The notes under the pieces were generated by a model that was given only the letters and a program-made list of their open reading frames with translations, was not told the DNA's origin and made no database searches. A program made the position numbers and the translations under genes. Positions 7,321 through 13,526 of a DNA stretch of 20,463 nt are shown here, piece after piece. This stretch comes from Chloroflexota bacterium (GTDB taxonomy: Bacteria > Chloroflexota > Dormibacteria > Dormibacterales > Dormibacteraceae), in contig VBJR01000232.1 of assembly GCA_005880175.1 (NCBI GenBank), forward strand, positions 2,254-22,716, given 5' to 3'. Numbering within the stretch: position 1 is the first letter of the stretch; every line of letters begins with the position of its first letter.

Positions 7321-8679
7321 ATGAGCGAACGCTTCCACTCCGTCGACCGGTACATTGATGAGCACCTGGACGGCTGGCTGGCCGAGCTGACCGAGCTGTG
7401 CGCCGTGCCCAGCGTGTCCGCCAGGCACGAGGGCGTCGACGACTGCGCCCGCCTGGTCGCGGAGCTGATCCGGCGCCGGGGATTCGACGCGCGGGTGGAG
7501 GCGAGCGCCGGTCACCCGGTCGTGCTGGCCCACGCCGAGGGGGCGAACGCGGACCGGACGATGCTCCTCTACAACCACTACGACGTGCAGCCGCCCGAGC
7601 CGCTGGAGCTGTGGGAGAGCCCGCCGTTCGCCGCGCAGCGGCGCGACGGCCGGCTGTACGCCCGCGGCGCCAAGGACGACAAGGGCGAGCTGGTCGCCCG
7701 CCTGGCCGCGATCGACGCGCTGCGCGCTGTGGACGGCGGGCTGCCCTGCCGGCTGACGTGGCTGGTGGAGGGGGAGGAGGAGGTCGGCAGCACGAGCCTC
7801 CCCGAGTTCGTGCGCGCCCACGCCGGCGAGCTGGCCTGCGACGGCGCGATCTGGGAGGAGGGCTCGATCGACGAGGAGGGCCGGCCGCTCATCACGCTGG
7901 GCGCCCGCGGGCTGCTGTACGTCGAGCTGCGCGTGCGCACGCTCTCCCGCGACGGCCACTCGGGCGGCGCCAACCTGCTGCCCAACGCCGCCTGGCGCCT
8001 GGTCTGGGCGCTGAGCACGCTGAAGGACGGCGACGAGCGGGTCCTGATCCCCGGCTTCTACGACGCCGTGCGCGGGATCTCGTCCCGGCAGCGGGAGCTG
8101 CTGGAGGCGCTGCCCAGCCAGGAGGAGAGCTACAAGGCCTCGTTCGGGCTGGAGCGGCTGCTGCGCGACCGCACGGGCATCCAGGTCAGCGCGGCCCCGT
8201 TCGACCCCACGTGCAACATCGCCGGCCTGACCAGCGGCTACCAGGGGCCCGGCTCGAAGACGATCGTGCCCGCGGCCGCCTCGGCCAAGATCGACTTCCG
8301 GCTGGTGCCCGACCAGGACCCCGAAGACGTCTGCCGCAAGCTGCGCGGCCACCTGGACGCGGGCGGGTTCACCGACCTCGAGATCGTGGTGCTGGGCCCG
8401 GAGCGGCCGGGCATCGTGGACCCCGACGCGACGCTGGTGCGGCTCTGCGCGGAGACGGCCCAGGAGGTCTACGGCAAGCCCGCGCTGGTGACGCCGCTGT
8501 CCGGGGGGACCACCCCGATGTACCTGTTCACCGAGCGGGGCGTCCCGGTCGTCGCGCCGGGCGTCGGCTTCGGGGCCACCAACCTGGCCCACAGCCCGAA
8601 CGAGAACGTGCGGCTGGAGGACCTGAAGAACGCGGCCCGGCACGTGGCCCGCCTGCTGGTCCGCTTCGCGGATGCCTGA
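7321..8679 (+). CDS. M20 family metallo-dipeptidase
   Basis: A 452-residue di-zinc peptidase of the CNDP/PepV-like branch of M20, expected to cleave dipeptides or N-acyl amino acids in the cytosol. Metal and catalytic residues are in place: His86 and Asp88 (YNHYDVQP), the Asp119-Asp120 pair (RGAKDDKGE), general base Glu153 and ligand Glu154 (EGEEEVGS), and the C-terminal His424 (NLAHSPNE). The dimerisation lid domain lies between about residues 200 and 320 (DGHSGGANLL at 211-220). There is no signal peptide. ATG 7321 has no clear Shine-Dalgarno, and a GATGAT hexamer lies nine bases upstream, so it may be leaderless. The end overlaps the next gene by eight bases. Confidence 0.92.
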   Translation: MSERFHSVDRYIDEHLDGWLAELTELCAVPSVSARHEGVDDCARLVAELIRRRGFDARVEASAGHPVVLAHAEGANADRTMLLYNHYDVQPPEPLELWESPPFAAQRRDGRLYARGAKDDKGELVARLAAIDALRAVDGGLPCRLTWLVEGEEEVGSTSLPEFVRAHAGELACDGAIWEEGSIDEEGRPLITLGARGLLYVELRVRTLSRDGHSGGANLLPNAAWRLVWALSTLKDGDERVLIPGFYDAVRGISSRQRELLEALPSQEESYKASFGLERLLRDRTGIQVSAAPFDPTCNIAGLTSGYQGPGSKTIVPAAASAKIDFRLVPDQDPEDVCRKLRGHLDAGGFTDLEIVVLGPERPGIVDPDATLVRLCAETAQEVYGKPALVTPLSGGTTPMYLFTERGVPVVAPGVGFGATNLAHSPNENVRLEDLKNAARHVARLLVRFADA

Positions 8680-9958
8680 CGAGCGGCTGGCCGCGGACGC
8701 CCGCCGCATCCTCCGCGCCAACGACACGGGCTACTGGACCGTCCCCTCGGCGGCCCAGTACCCGCACCAGTGGAACTGGGACAGCGCGTTCGTCGCCATC
8801 GGCCTGGCCACGTTCGACTGGGACCGGGCGGCGGCCGAGGTGGACGCGGTGCTCCGGGGCCGGTGGCGCGAGGGCATGCTCCCGCACGTCCGGTACGACC
8901 CCCGCCACCTGGCCGACTACTTCCCGGGGCCGGACCGCTGGCCGAGGGCGCAGGCCCACGTGGCCGACTCGGCCGTGCGCACGTCGGGCATCACCAACCC
9001 GCCGATGGTGGTCACCGCCGCCTTCCTGGTCGGGCGCCGGCAGCCGAAGCGGGAGCGCCGGCTGGCGTTCTGGCGCCGGACGTACCCGGGGCTGCTCGGC
9101 TTCGTCGAGTACCTGGCCCGCCGGCGGCGGCTGCGGGGCTCGCCGCTGGTGGCGGTGGTCCACCCCTGGGAGAGCGGCTGGGACAACTCGCCGCGCTGGG
9201 ACCACCTCCGCGCGGCGCGCCTGCGGCCGCGGCGGCCGTACACCCGACAGGACGCGCGCGGGGTGCCGGCGAGCGACCGGCCCAGCGACGCCGACTACGA
9301 CGGCTACCTGGCGCTGGTCGAGCTGCTGGACGACGCGGACTACCACGTGGGCCGCTACCGGGCCGTGGCCCCGTTCTGCGTCCACGACGTCCTGATGGAC
9401 GCGCTGTGGTACCGGGCGGCGCGCGACCTGTGCGCGATCGCGGAGGCGCTGGGCGAGCCGCCGCCGGTCTCGAAACGCCGCCTCGACCGCTTCGCGGCCG
9501 CGTTCGAGGAGCGGCACTGGGACCCGGACCTGGGTCTGTACGTGGACTGGGACTGCGCGGCGGGCCGGCGCATCGCCCGGCCGACCGCGGCCGGCCTGGC
9601 CGCGCTGGCCGGCGGCCTGATCGGCCCGGACCGCGCGGCGGCCACGTGGGAGCGGTACACGGCCCTGTGCGCCGGCGCGCACGCCGTCTGCACCGTGCCC
9701 CCGGGCGACCCGGCGTTCGACGCCCGGCGCTACTGGCGCGGCCCGGTCTGGGCGCCCGTCAACTGGCTGGTCGCGGACGGCCTGGCCGCGGCGGGCCTGG
9801 CCATGGAGGCGGCAGGGCTGCGCGCCGGCACGCTGGACCTGGTCCGGGAGGCGGGGTTCGGGGAGTACTTCGACCCGCTGACGGGCGCCCCGTGCGGGGC
9901 GGGCGAGTTCTCCTGGACGGCGGCGGTGACGCTGGACCTGCTGGCCGCGGGGGCGTAG
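8672..9958 (+). CDS. GH63-like glucosylglycerate/mannosylglycerate hydrolase
   Basis: A 428-residue (alpha/alpha)6-barrel glycosidase resembling the GH63-type hydrolases MgH (Thermus) and GgH (Mycolicibacterium hassiacum), which release sugar from the compatible solutes mannosylglycerate and glucosylglycerate. Motifs in order are PHQWNWDSAF (31-40), HPWESGWDNSPRWD (164-177) with the probable general acid Asp171, YWRGPVWAPVNWL (354-366), and GEFSWTAA (411-418) with the probable base Glu412. No signal peptide is present, so it should act in the cytosol. ATG 8672 lies inside the end of the dipeptidase gene, so the two are co-transcribed. Another trehalase-like alpha-glycosidase activity is possible. 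Confidence 0.82.
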   Translation: MPDERLAADARRILRANDTGYWTVPSAAQYPHQWNWDSAFVAIGLATFDWDRAAAEVDAVLRGRWREGMLPHVRYDPRHLADYFPGPDRWPRAQAHVADSAVRTSGITNPPMVVTAAFLVGRRQPKRERRLAFWRRTYPGLLGFVEYLARRRRLRGSPLVAVVHPWESGWDNSPRWDHLRAARLRPRRPYTRQDARGVPASDRPSDADYDGYLALVELLDDADYHVGRYRAVAPFCVHDVLMDALWYRAARDLCAIAEALGEPPPVSKRRLDRFAAAFEERHWDPDLGLYVDWDCAAGRRIARPTAAGLAALAGGLIGPDRAAATWERYTALCAGAHAVCTVPPGDPAFDARRYWRGPVWAPVNWLVADGLAAAGLAMEAAGLRAGTLDLVREAGFGEYFDPLTGAPCGAGEFSWTAAVTLDLLAAGA

Positions 9959-10045
9959 CGTCCGGCGGCGGCCTGGAAGGGTTGGCGTCGGGCCGCGCCT
10001 GGGCAACCGGCGTGCATGTTTGGCGCGCAAGTGGGTCGCTGGTGT

Positions 10046-10106
10046 GTTTTGCCGTACTGGGGCCACCTCACGACCCGGGCATGGGGTGGCTCTCGTACGG
10101 CAAAAC
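10046..10106. repeat. Long interrupted inverted repeat (12-bp arms)
   Basis: gttttgccgtac (10046-10057) and gtacggcaaaac (10095-10106) are perfect reverse complements. Inside them gccacc and ggtggc pair again, giving an almost continuous hairpin with a loop of about 17 bases. The AT tracts at the outer ends mean T residues on the 5' side and A on the 3' side on both strands, unlike a classical terminator with a trailing T run. It could be a terminator, or a small mobile or REP-like element. Confidence 0.75.
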
Positions 10107-10190
10107 CGCGTCTGGAGCACGGCCCGGCAACGGCACACTCGCGGCACGTGCGAGGCCCAGCCGGTCTCCCGCCGCCCAGGCTGAGCCGCG

Positions 10191-10210
10191 GGGGGCTCCC
10201 CCGAGCCCCC
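10191..10210. terminator. GC hairpin, probable terminator
   Basis: gggggctc (10191-10198), loop CCCC, gagccccc (10203-10210) forms a perfect 8-bp stem between two convergent genes. TTCG follows on the plus strand. It could end either transcript; there is no long T tract. Confidence 0.55.
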
Positions 10211-10273
10211 TTCGCCGGTATCAGCCCCACACGTGGCACCGACACCCAGCCGTTCCAGTCCGGCACCCGAAAG

Positions 10274-11017
10274 TCAGCCCTCCGCCGACAGGTCCTCCGG
10301 GGCCCGGTCGCGGCCCGGCCGCAGCTCCATCGGCGCCGCCGGCGCCGTCAGGGCCGGCGGCTCCGGGGCCCGCCCGTAGTAGAGGATCGCCGCCCGGCCC
10401 AGGAGGGTGACCGCCACCCAGTCGAACGTGGCCCCGGCCGCGACGCCGATCGCCACCGGCGCCGCCCGGGACACGACGGACACCGCCCGCTGGGTCAGGA
10501 ACCGGCCGAGCACGCGGGTCAGCACCCGGTTGCCGGCCTGGCCCAGCCAGACCTGCGGCAGGCGCCGGAACGCCGCGATCGTGACCCGCTGGCCGCCCGC
10601 GATCAGCAGGCTGTCGCGCAGCTTGACGGCGCCGCCGGTCAGGCCCACCACGACCAGCGCCTCGAGCAGGCGCTCGTCCGACTCGGCCAGCTCCCGGCCG
10701 TAGATCATCGCGATGGCCAGGACCAGCTCGGTCTCCTGCTCCAGCGCGTACAGCGTCTGGCTGGTCGCGGTGCCGAGCGCGATGATGGTGCCCAGGCCGG
10801 GCACGATGGCCGTGGCCCCGCTGGCGGCGGCCGTGGCGGCCAGCCGCCGGCGCGTCTCCCGGATCAGCAGCCTCGCCAGCCGGTCGGGGCCCAGCTCGGG
10901 GTGCTCGGACCGCAGCCGCCACACGCGCTGCCGGATCGCCGGCTCGCGGCTCCGCATGACGGCCGCCAGGGCCTGGAACAGCGGCCGGAGCTGCGGCGGC
11001 ACGTTCCCCACGTTCAT
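10274..11017 (-). CDS. EcsC-family-like membrane-associated protein
   Basis: A 247-residue protein with hydrophobic or amphipathic segments at about 62-90, 115-130 and 190-215. A basic N-terminal helical region comes first (RSREPAIRQRVWRLRSEHPE), and the C-terminus is proline- and charge-rich. The run GATAIVPGLGTIIALGTATSQ followed by EQETELVLAIAMIYGREL resembles the core of EcsC-family proteins, whose biochemical role is not established. ATG 11017 is preceded by TAGGCT and only six more bases, a typical leaderless -10 arrangement. The gene is divergent from pdxH across about 61 bases. The family assignment is by general pattern only. Confidence 0.6.
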   Translation of the reverse strand: MNVGNVPPQLRPLFQALAAVMRSREPAIRQRVWRLRSEHPELGPDRLARLLIRETRRRLAATAAASGATAIVPGLGTIIALGTATSQTLYALEQETELVLAIAMIYGRELAESDERLLEALVVVGLTGGAVKLRDSLLIAGGQRVTIAAFRRLPQVWLGQAGNRVLTRVLGRFLTQRAVSVVSRAAPVAIGVAAGATFDWVAVTLLGRAAILYYGRAPEPPALTAPAAPMELRPGRDRAPEDLSAEG

Positions 11018-11078
11018 GAACCCAGCCTACGGCGAGCGGGGGCCCGCGTCATGATGGGCTGTCGGCCACACTGACGGC

Positions 11079-11690
11079 GTGATCGACACGGACGCCCCGC
11101 TGAACGAAGAGGACCTCGGTCCCGACCCGATCGCCGCGTTCGACCGCTGGTTCGGCCTGGCCGGCGAGGTCGGCGAGCTGCAGCCCAACGCGATGGCCCT
11201 GGCGACCGCGACGCGGGACGGCGAGCCGGGCGTGCGGATGGTGCTCCTGCACCGGGTCGACGAGCACGGCTTCGTCTTCTTCACCAACTACGAGAGCGAC
11301 AAGGGCCGCGACCTGGCCGCCAACCCGCGCGCCGCCGCGGCGTTCTACTGGCCCCGCCTGCACCGGCAGGTCCGCGTGCGCGGCCCCGTGACCCGGACCA
11401 GCCAGGGCGAGTCCGAGGCATACTGGGCGAACCGGCCCTACGGCAGCCGGATCTCGGCCACCGTCTCGGCGCAGAGCCGGCCGATCAGCGGTCGCGAGGT
11501 GCTGGAGGCCGCCGTGGCCCGGCTCGAGGCCGAGCACCCCGAGGCGCCGCCGCTGCCCGACCACTGGGGCGGCTTCCGGATCGCGCCGGTGGCGATCGAG
11601 TTCTGGCAGGGCCGGATCAACCGCCTCCACGACCGGCTCCGCTACGTGCCCGAGGGCGCCGGCTGGCGGGTGGAACGCCTGGCTCCCTGA
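11079..11690 (+). CDS. pdxH: Pyridoxine/pyridoxamine 5'-phosphate oxidase
   Basis: A 203-residue FMN-dependent enzyme that oxidises pyridoxine or pyridoxamine 5'-phosphate to pyridoxal 5'-phosphate, the last step of vitamin B6 synthesis and salvage. Diagnostic segments are RMVLLH (53-58), FFTNYESDKG (67-76), RPYGSRISATVSAQS (119-133), FWQGRINRLHDR (175-186) and the terminal RLAP. The Ile in GRINRL replaces the more common Pro or Ala. The start is GTG 11079; no ATG is available in frame and there is no Shine-Dalgarno. CACACT seven bases upstream suggests a leaderless message. The length is normal for the family. Confidence 0.95.
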   Translation: MIDTDAPLNEEDLGPDPIAAFDRWFGLAGEVGELQPNAMALATATRDGEPGVRMVLLHRVDEHGFVFFTNYESDKGRDLAANPRAAAAFYWPRLHRQVRVRGPVTRTSQGESEAYWANRPYGSRISATVSAQSRPISGREVLEAAVARLEAEHPEAPPLPDHWGGFRIAPVAIEFWQGRINRLHDRLRYVPEGAGWRVERLAP

Positions 11691-11717
11691 GGGCCCCCCG
11701 GCCTTTTCCGGAGGCCC
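11691..11717 (+). terminator. Imperfect terminator hairpin after pdxH
   Basis: Directly after the pdxH stop, GGGCC...CCGG pairs imperfectly with CCGG...GGCCC around a CCTTTT loop. The stem has a bulge and no T run after it, so this is only a likely end point for the pdxH message. Confidence 0.4.
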
Positions 11718-11738
11718 GCAATTATGCGCGACGTCGCG

Positions 11739-11752
11739 TGGGATCGCTTCCA
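11739..11752. promoter_or_regulatory. Imperfect CelR/CebR-like operator
   Basis: TGGGATCGCTTCCA matches the CelR/CebR operator TGGGAGCGCTCCCA at 12 of 14 positions, with the central CG and both ends kept. Its centre is 89 bases upstream of the perfect box at 11828-11841, so a looping pair is conceivable. Confidence 0.5.
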
Positions 11753-11797
11753 CGAAAATTTCGCATGGTGCGCGTGACGTTCGTGATCGATGGATTG

Positions 11798-11826
11798 TTG
11801 ACTTGCGCTATTTAACGTGCTTTCAT
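11798..11826 (+). promoter_or_regulatory. Sigma-70-type promoter overlapped by the CelR/CebR box
   Basis: TTGACT (11798-11803), a 17-base spacer, then TTTCAT (11821-11826). The -35 element is five of six to consensus and the -10 four of six. Transcription would start near 11833, inside the operator palindrome, which suits repression by steric block. Confidence 0.55.
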
Positions 11827-11827
11827 G

Positions 11828-11841
11828 TGGGAGCGCTCCCA
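11828..11841. promoter_or_regulatory. Perfect CelR/CebR operator palindrome
   Basis: TGGGAGCGCTCCCA is identical to the 14-bp site bound by the LacI-family cellobiose-responsive repressors CelR of Thermobifida fusca and CebR of Streptomyces, which control cellulase and cello-oligosaccharide uptake genes. It overlaps the predicted transcription start. No LacI-family gene lies in this window. Binding by a CelR homologue is inferred from the sequence match. Confidence 0.8.
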
Positions 11842-11943
11842 ACCACATCCAGGACGCGGCGGCGGGTCCATCGGGCAGGAGCAGGAAGGAGAGAAACAGG
11901 CCGGTCCCGCCGGCCATTGGGGGGAGAGACACGGTGCGCGGAC

Positions 11944-12051
11944 ATGCGGCTGCGTAACTGGATCACGGGGGCATCGCAGGCTCCGTTCCTGGCCGCGGTC
12001 ACCTCGTTCGGCCCGTCCGCCGTACGAGTGGCCGCGGCGACTCAAATCTAG
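11944..12051 (+). CDS. Possible small peptide (35 aa) downstream of the CelR/CebR box
   Basis: ATG 11944 opens a 35-codon frame with a basic start (MRLRNW), a moderately hydrophobic middle (about residues 13-33) and an AAATQI end, loosely like an export signal. The purine-rich GGGGGGAGAG run is about 18 bases away, too far to be a good ribosome site. That run is better placed for GTG 11934, which opens only a seven-codon frame. It could be a signal-peptide remnant of a lost secreted enzyme, a leader peptide, or non-coding RNA. Coding is not established. Confidence 0.25.
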   Translation: MRLRNWITGASQAPFLAAVTSFGPSAVRVAAATQI

Positions 12052-12055
12052 GCAT

Positions 12056-12220
12056 TCACCTCGAGTGGGCAGGGGAGCTGGGGGGCTCCCCTGCCCCTTT
12101 CATCACGAGGATCCAGGCCGCCAGCAGCGCGACCATCGCCGCGGTCTGACCGACCGCCACCACCGCCGCCACCAGCGGGCTGCGGGCCAGCTCCGCCAGC
12201 GGCAGCTGGATGCTGGTCAC
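12056..12220 (-). CDS. Small single-pass membrane protein coupled to the glycosyltransferase
   Basis: A 54-residue frame starting at GTG 12220, whose GTGA overlaps the stop of the preceding glycosyltransferase gene. It has an N-terminal stretch TSIQLPLAELARS, one strong hydrophobic helix (about residues 14-40, ending LLAAWILVM), then a basic Lys and a Pro/Ser-rich tail. The stop/start overlap and clean membrane profile support a real partner gene. It might be a small accessory subunit of the glycosyltransferase. Its last codons overlap the terminator of the opposing short transcript. I recognise no family. Confidence 0.5.
   Translation of the reverse strand: MTSIQLPLAELARSPLVAAVVAVGQTAAMVALLAAWILVMKGAGEPPSSPAHSR
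12067..12100 (+). terminator. Rho-independent-type terminator of the short transcript
   Basis: gggcaggggagc (12067-12078), loop TGGGGG, gctcccctgccc (12085-12096) is a perfect 12-bp stem followed by CTTTCAT on the plus strand. The tail orientation fits the transcript starting near 11833, giving an RNA of about 265 nt. It lies within the last codons of the opposing small membrane-protein gene. Confidence 0.6.
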
Positions 12221-13464
12221 GCCGCGCCGCCCGGCCCGAACCCGCCGGCCCGCGGCCCCCGGAACCCGCCGGGCCCGCCCCCGAACCCGCCGAACCCGCG
12301 GCCCGAGAACCCCAGCGGCGCGGCCAGCACGGCGTGCAGGTTGACGGTGTTGAGGAGCCCGGTCACCACGTACCCGGCGGCCCCGGCCAGCCCGGCCGCG
12401 GCGAGCACCGCGCCCGAGGTGAATGCCGGGAACAGGTACCGCTCGTGGACCCTGGTGGGCAGGGCGTAGAACGCGAACGCGATCACCGTGAACCCGACCA
12501 CGATCGGGACCACGCCGTCGCGCCGGAGCAGGCCCGCCGCCACCAGCAGCGCCACGGCCACGAGCAGGACCGTGCCCACGGTCGACGCCGACACGCTCCC
12601 GACCACGGGCAGCGAGTCGGCCGTCCACCGGCCCACCGCGGCGACCAGCGGCTGCGGACCGACCAGCGCCCACGCGTTGTACGCGTTCGCGGTCAGCACG
12701 CTGTACTGCGCGCTGGCCGACTGGATCAGGCCCACGAGCCCGGCGAAGCTGCCCAGGACCGGCACGCCAGCCAGGGCCGGCGACGCGAATCGGCCGATGT
12801 CGAACGGCGCCAGCACCAGCGCCCCGGTGAGCACGGCCGCGAGCGCGGAGGTGACCAGGCGGACCGGCTGCTGCCGGGCCAGGAGGTGGCGGCGCACGAG
12901 CACCGGCGCGACCACGACCAGGCAGACCAGCGCCTGCGGCTTGACCAGGACCCCGAGCACGGCCAGCGCGGCGGCCGGCTCGCTCCAGCCCTCGACGAGC
13001 AGCACCAGGGCCGCCACCATCACGAGCGCGGCCACGGCGTCCACCTGGCCCCAGAGCGCCGAGTCGTACCAGGTGACCGGGATGAACAGGTACAGCCCGG
13101 CCGCCAGCAGGCCGGCCCGGGGACCGCGCCAGCGGCCCGCCAGCCGGTACAGCAGCGCCGCCACGCCCACGTCGGCCAGGATCGCGGGCAGCTTGAGCAG
13201 CCCGGCCGGCGGCTGGCCGCCGGTGACCGCGCCCAGCGCCCACAGCACGTACAGGTACGCCGGCGGGTAGTTGGCCGACGGGGTGGTGGCGTAGAACGCG
13301 GCCGGCCCGCCGGCCGCCAGCGACCGGGCCCAGCCGCCGAACAGCTGGAGGTCGGTGGCGAAGCCCTGGCCGGGGTACAGCACGTAGGCGAGGAGGAGGC
13401 GCAGGAGCAGGCCGGCGCCGAGGACCGCGAGCAGCGGGAGTGTCTTGCGCACGTCGCCCCTCAT
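12217..13464 (-). CDS. GT-C fold membrane glycosyltransferase (GT87/PMT-like)
   Basis: A 415-residue polytopic protein of the lipid-linked-sugar-dependent glycosyltransferase type. The first extracytoplasmic loop carries the expected acidic residue Asp38 (GFATDLQLF), followed by NYPPAYLYVLW (65-75) and YDSALWGQVDA (133-143), a motif of GT87/mannosyltransferase-like proteins. Ten or more hydrophobic segments follow. The last about 30 residues are a glycine/phenylalanine-rich tail (repeats of GFGG, GGFRG, GGFG), unusual for the family. ATG 13464 has no ribosome site. GTG 13452, preceded by GAGGGG, is an alternative start that removes four residues. The sugar donor and acceptor are unknown. The following 54-codon gene overlaps its stop. 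Confidence 0.85.
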   Translation of the reverse strand: MRGDVRKTLPLLAVLGAGLLLRLLLAYVLYPGQGFATDLQLFGGWARSLAAGGPAAFYATTPSANYPPAYLYVLWALGAVTGGQPPAGLLKLPAILADVGVAALLYRLAGRWRGPRAGLLAAGLYLFIPVTWYDSALWGQVDAVAALVMVAALVLLVEGWSEPAAALAVLGVLVKPQALVCLVVVAPVLVRRHLLARQQPVRLVTSALAAVLTGALVLAPFDIGRFASPALAGVPVLGSFAGLVGLIQSASAQYSVLTANAYNAWALVGPQPLVAAVGRWTADSLPVVGSVSASTVGTVLLVAVALLVAAGLLRRDGVVPIVVGFTVIAFAFYALPTRVHERYLFPAFTSGAVLAAAGLAGAAGYVVTGLLNTVNLHAVLAAPLGFSGRGFGGFGGGPGGFRGPRAGGFGPGGAA

Positions 13465-13466
13465 TG

Positions 13467-13480
13467 AGGCGCGCGCGCCT
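13467..13480. repeat. 14-bp perfect palindrome before the glycosyltransferase
   Basis: AGGCGCGCGCGCCT lies two bases upstream of ATG 13464. It could mask the start region as an RNA hairpin or be a protein site. In such GC-rich DNA chance is possible. Confidence 0.4.
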
Positions 13481-13512
13481 GAGCGAACGCTGAGTGCGGC
13501 CTGTGACCTGGC

Positions 13513-13526
13513 TGTGAGCGCTCTCA
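13513..13526. promoter_or_regulatory. LacI-type palindromic operator
   Basis: TGTGAGCGCTCTCA (plus strand; TGAGAGCGCTCACA on minus) fits the general LacI-family consensus TGWNANCGNTNWCA at every fixed position and the CelR/CebR box at 12 of 14. It overlaps the stop codon of the membrane-cytochrome-like gene and lies 49 bases upstream of the glycosyltransferase start, a suitable place for control of that gene. Confidence 0.55.

Larger units (their letters stand above)
9959..10273. other. Gene-free region between convergent genes
   Basis: I see no credible gene in these 315 bases. They lie between the GH63-like gene (plus strand) and the EcsC-like gene (minus strand) and contain two strong hairpins, listed separately. 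Both flanking genes end here, so a terminator role is expected, but the region is long for that alone. Confidence 0.7.
11691..12055. other. Palindrome-rich, AT-richer regulatory region
   Basis: This stretch between pdxH and the end of the small membrane-protein gene has no long gene. It holds the palindrome CGCGACGTCGCG (11727-11738), a CelR-like box (11739-11752), the palindrome cgaaaatttcg (11753-11763), a promoter with a perfect CelR/CebR box (11798-11841), a hairpin GGCCGG-TCCCG-CCGGCC (11899-11915) before a ribosome-site-like GGGGGG/GAG run, and a 35-codon ORF. Confidence 0.75.

Noticed and set aside
10016..11074. Plus-strand open frame across the gene-free region and the EcsC-like gene
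   Set aside because: Its composition (runs of Arg, Gln, Asp, His, Pro) and its antisense position to a membrane-profile protein mark it as spurious.
11825..12469. Open frame starting at the CelR/CebR box
   Set aside because: The product is rich in Pro, Asn, Arg and His without a domain, and it is antisense to the glycosyltransferase end.
12221..13243. Large minus-strand frame ending at 12056
   Set aside because: Most of it is an Arg/Gly/Ala-rich shadow of the glycosyltransferase gene; only the last 54 codons after GTG 12220 look like a real protein.
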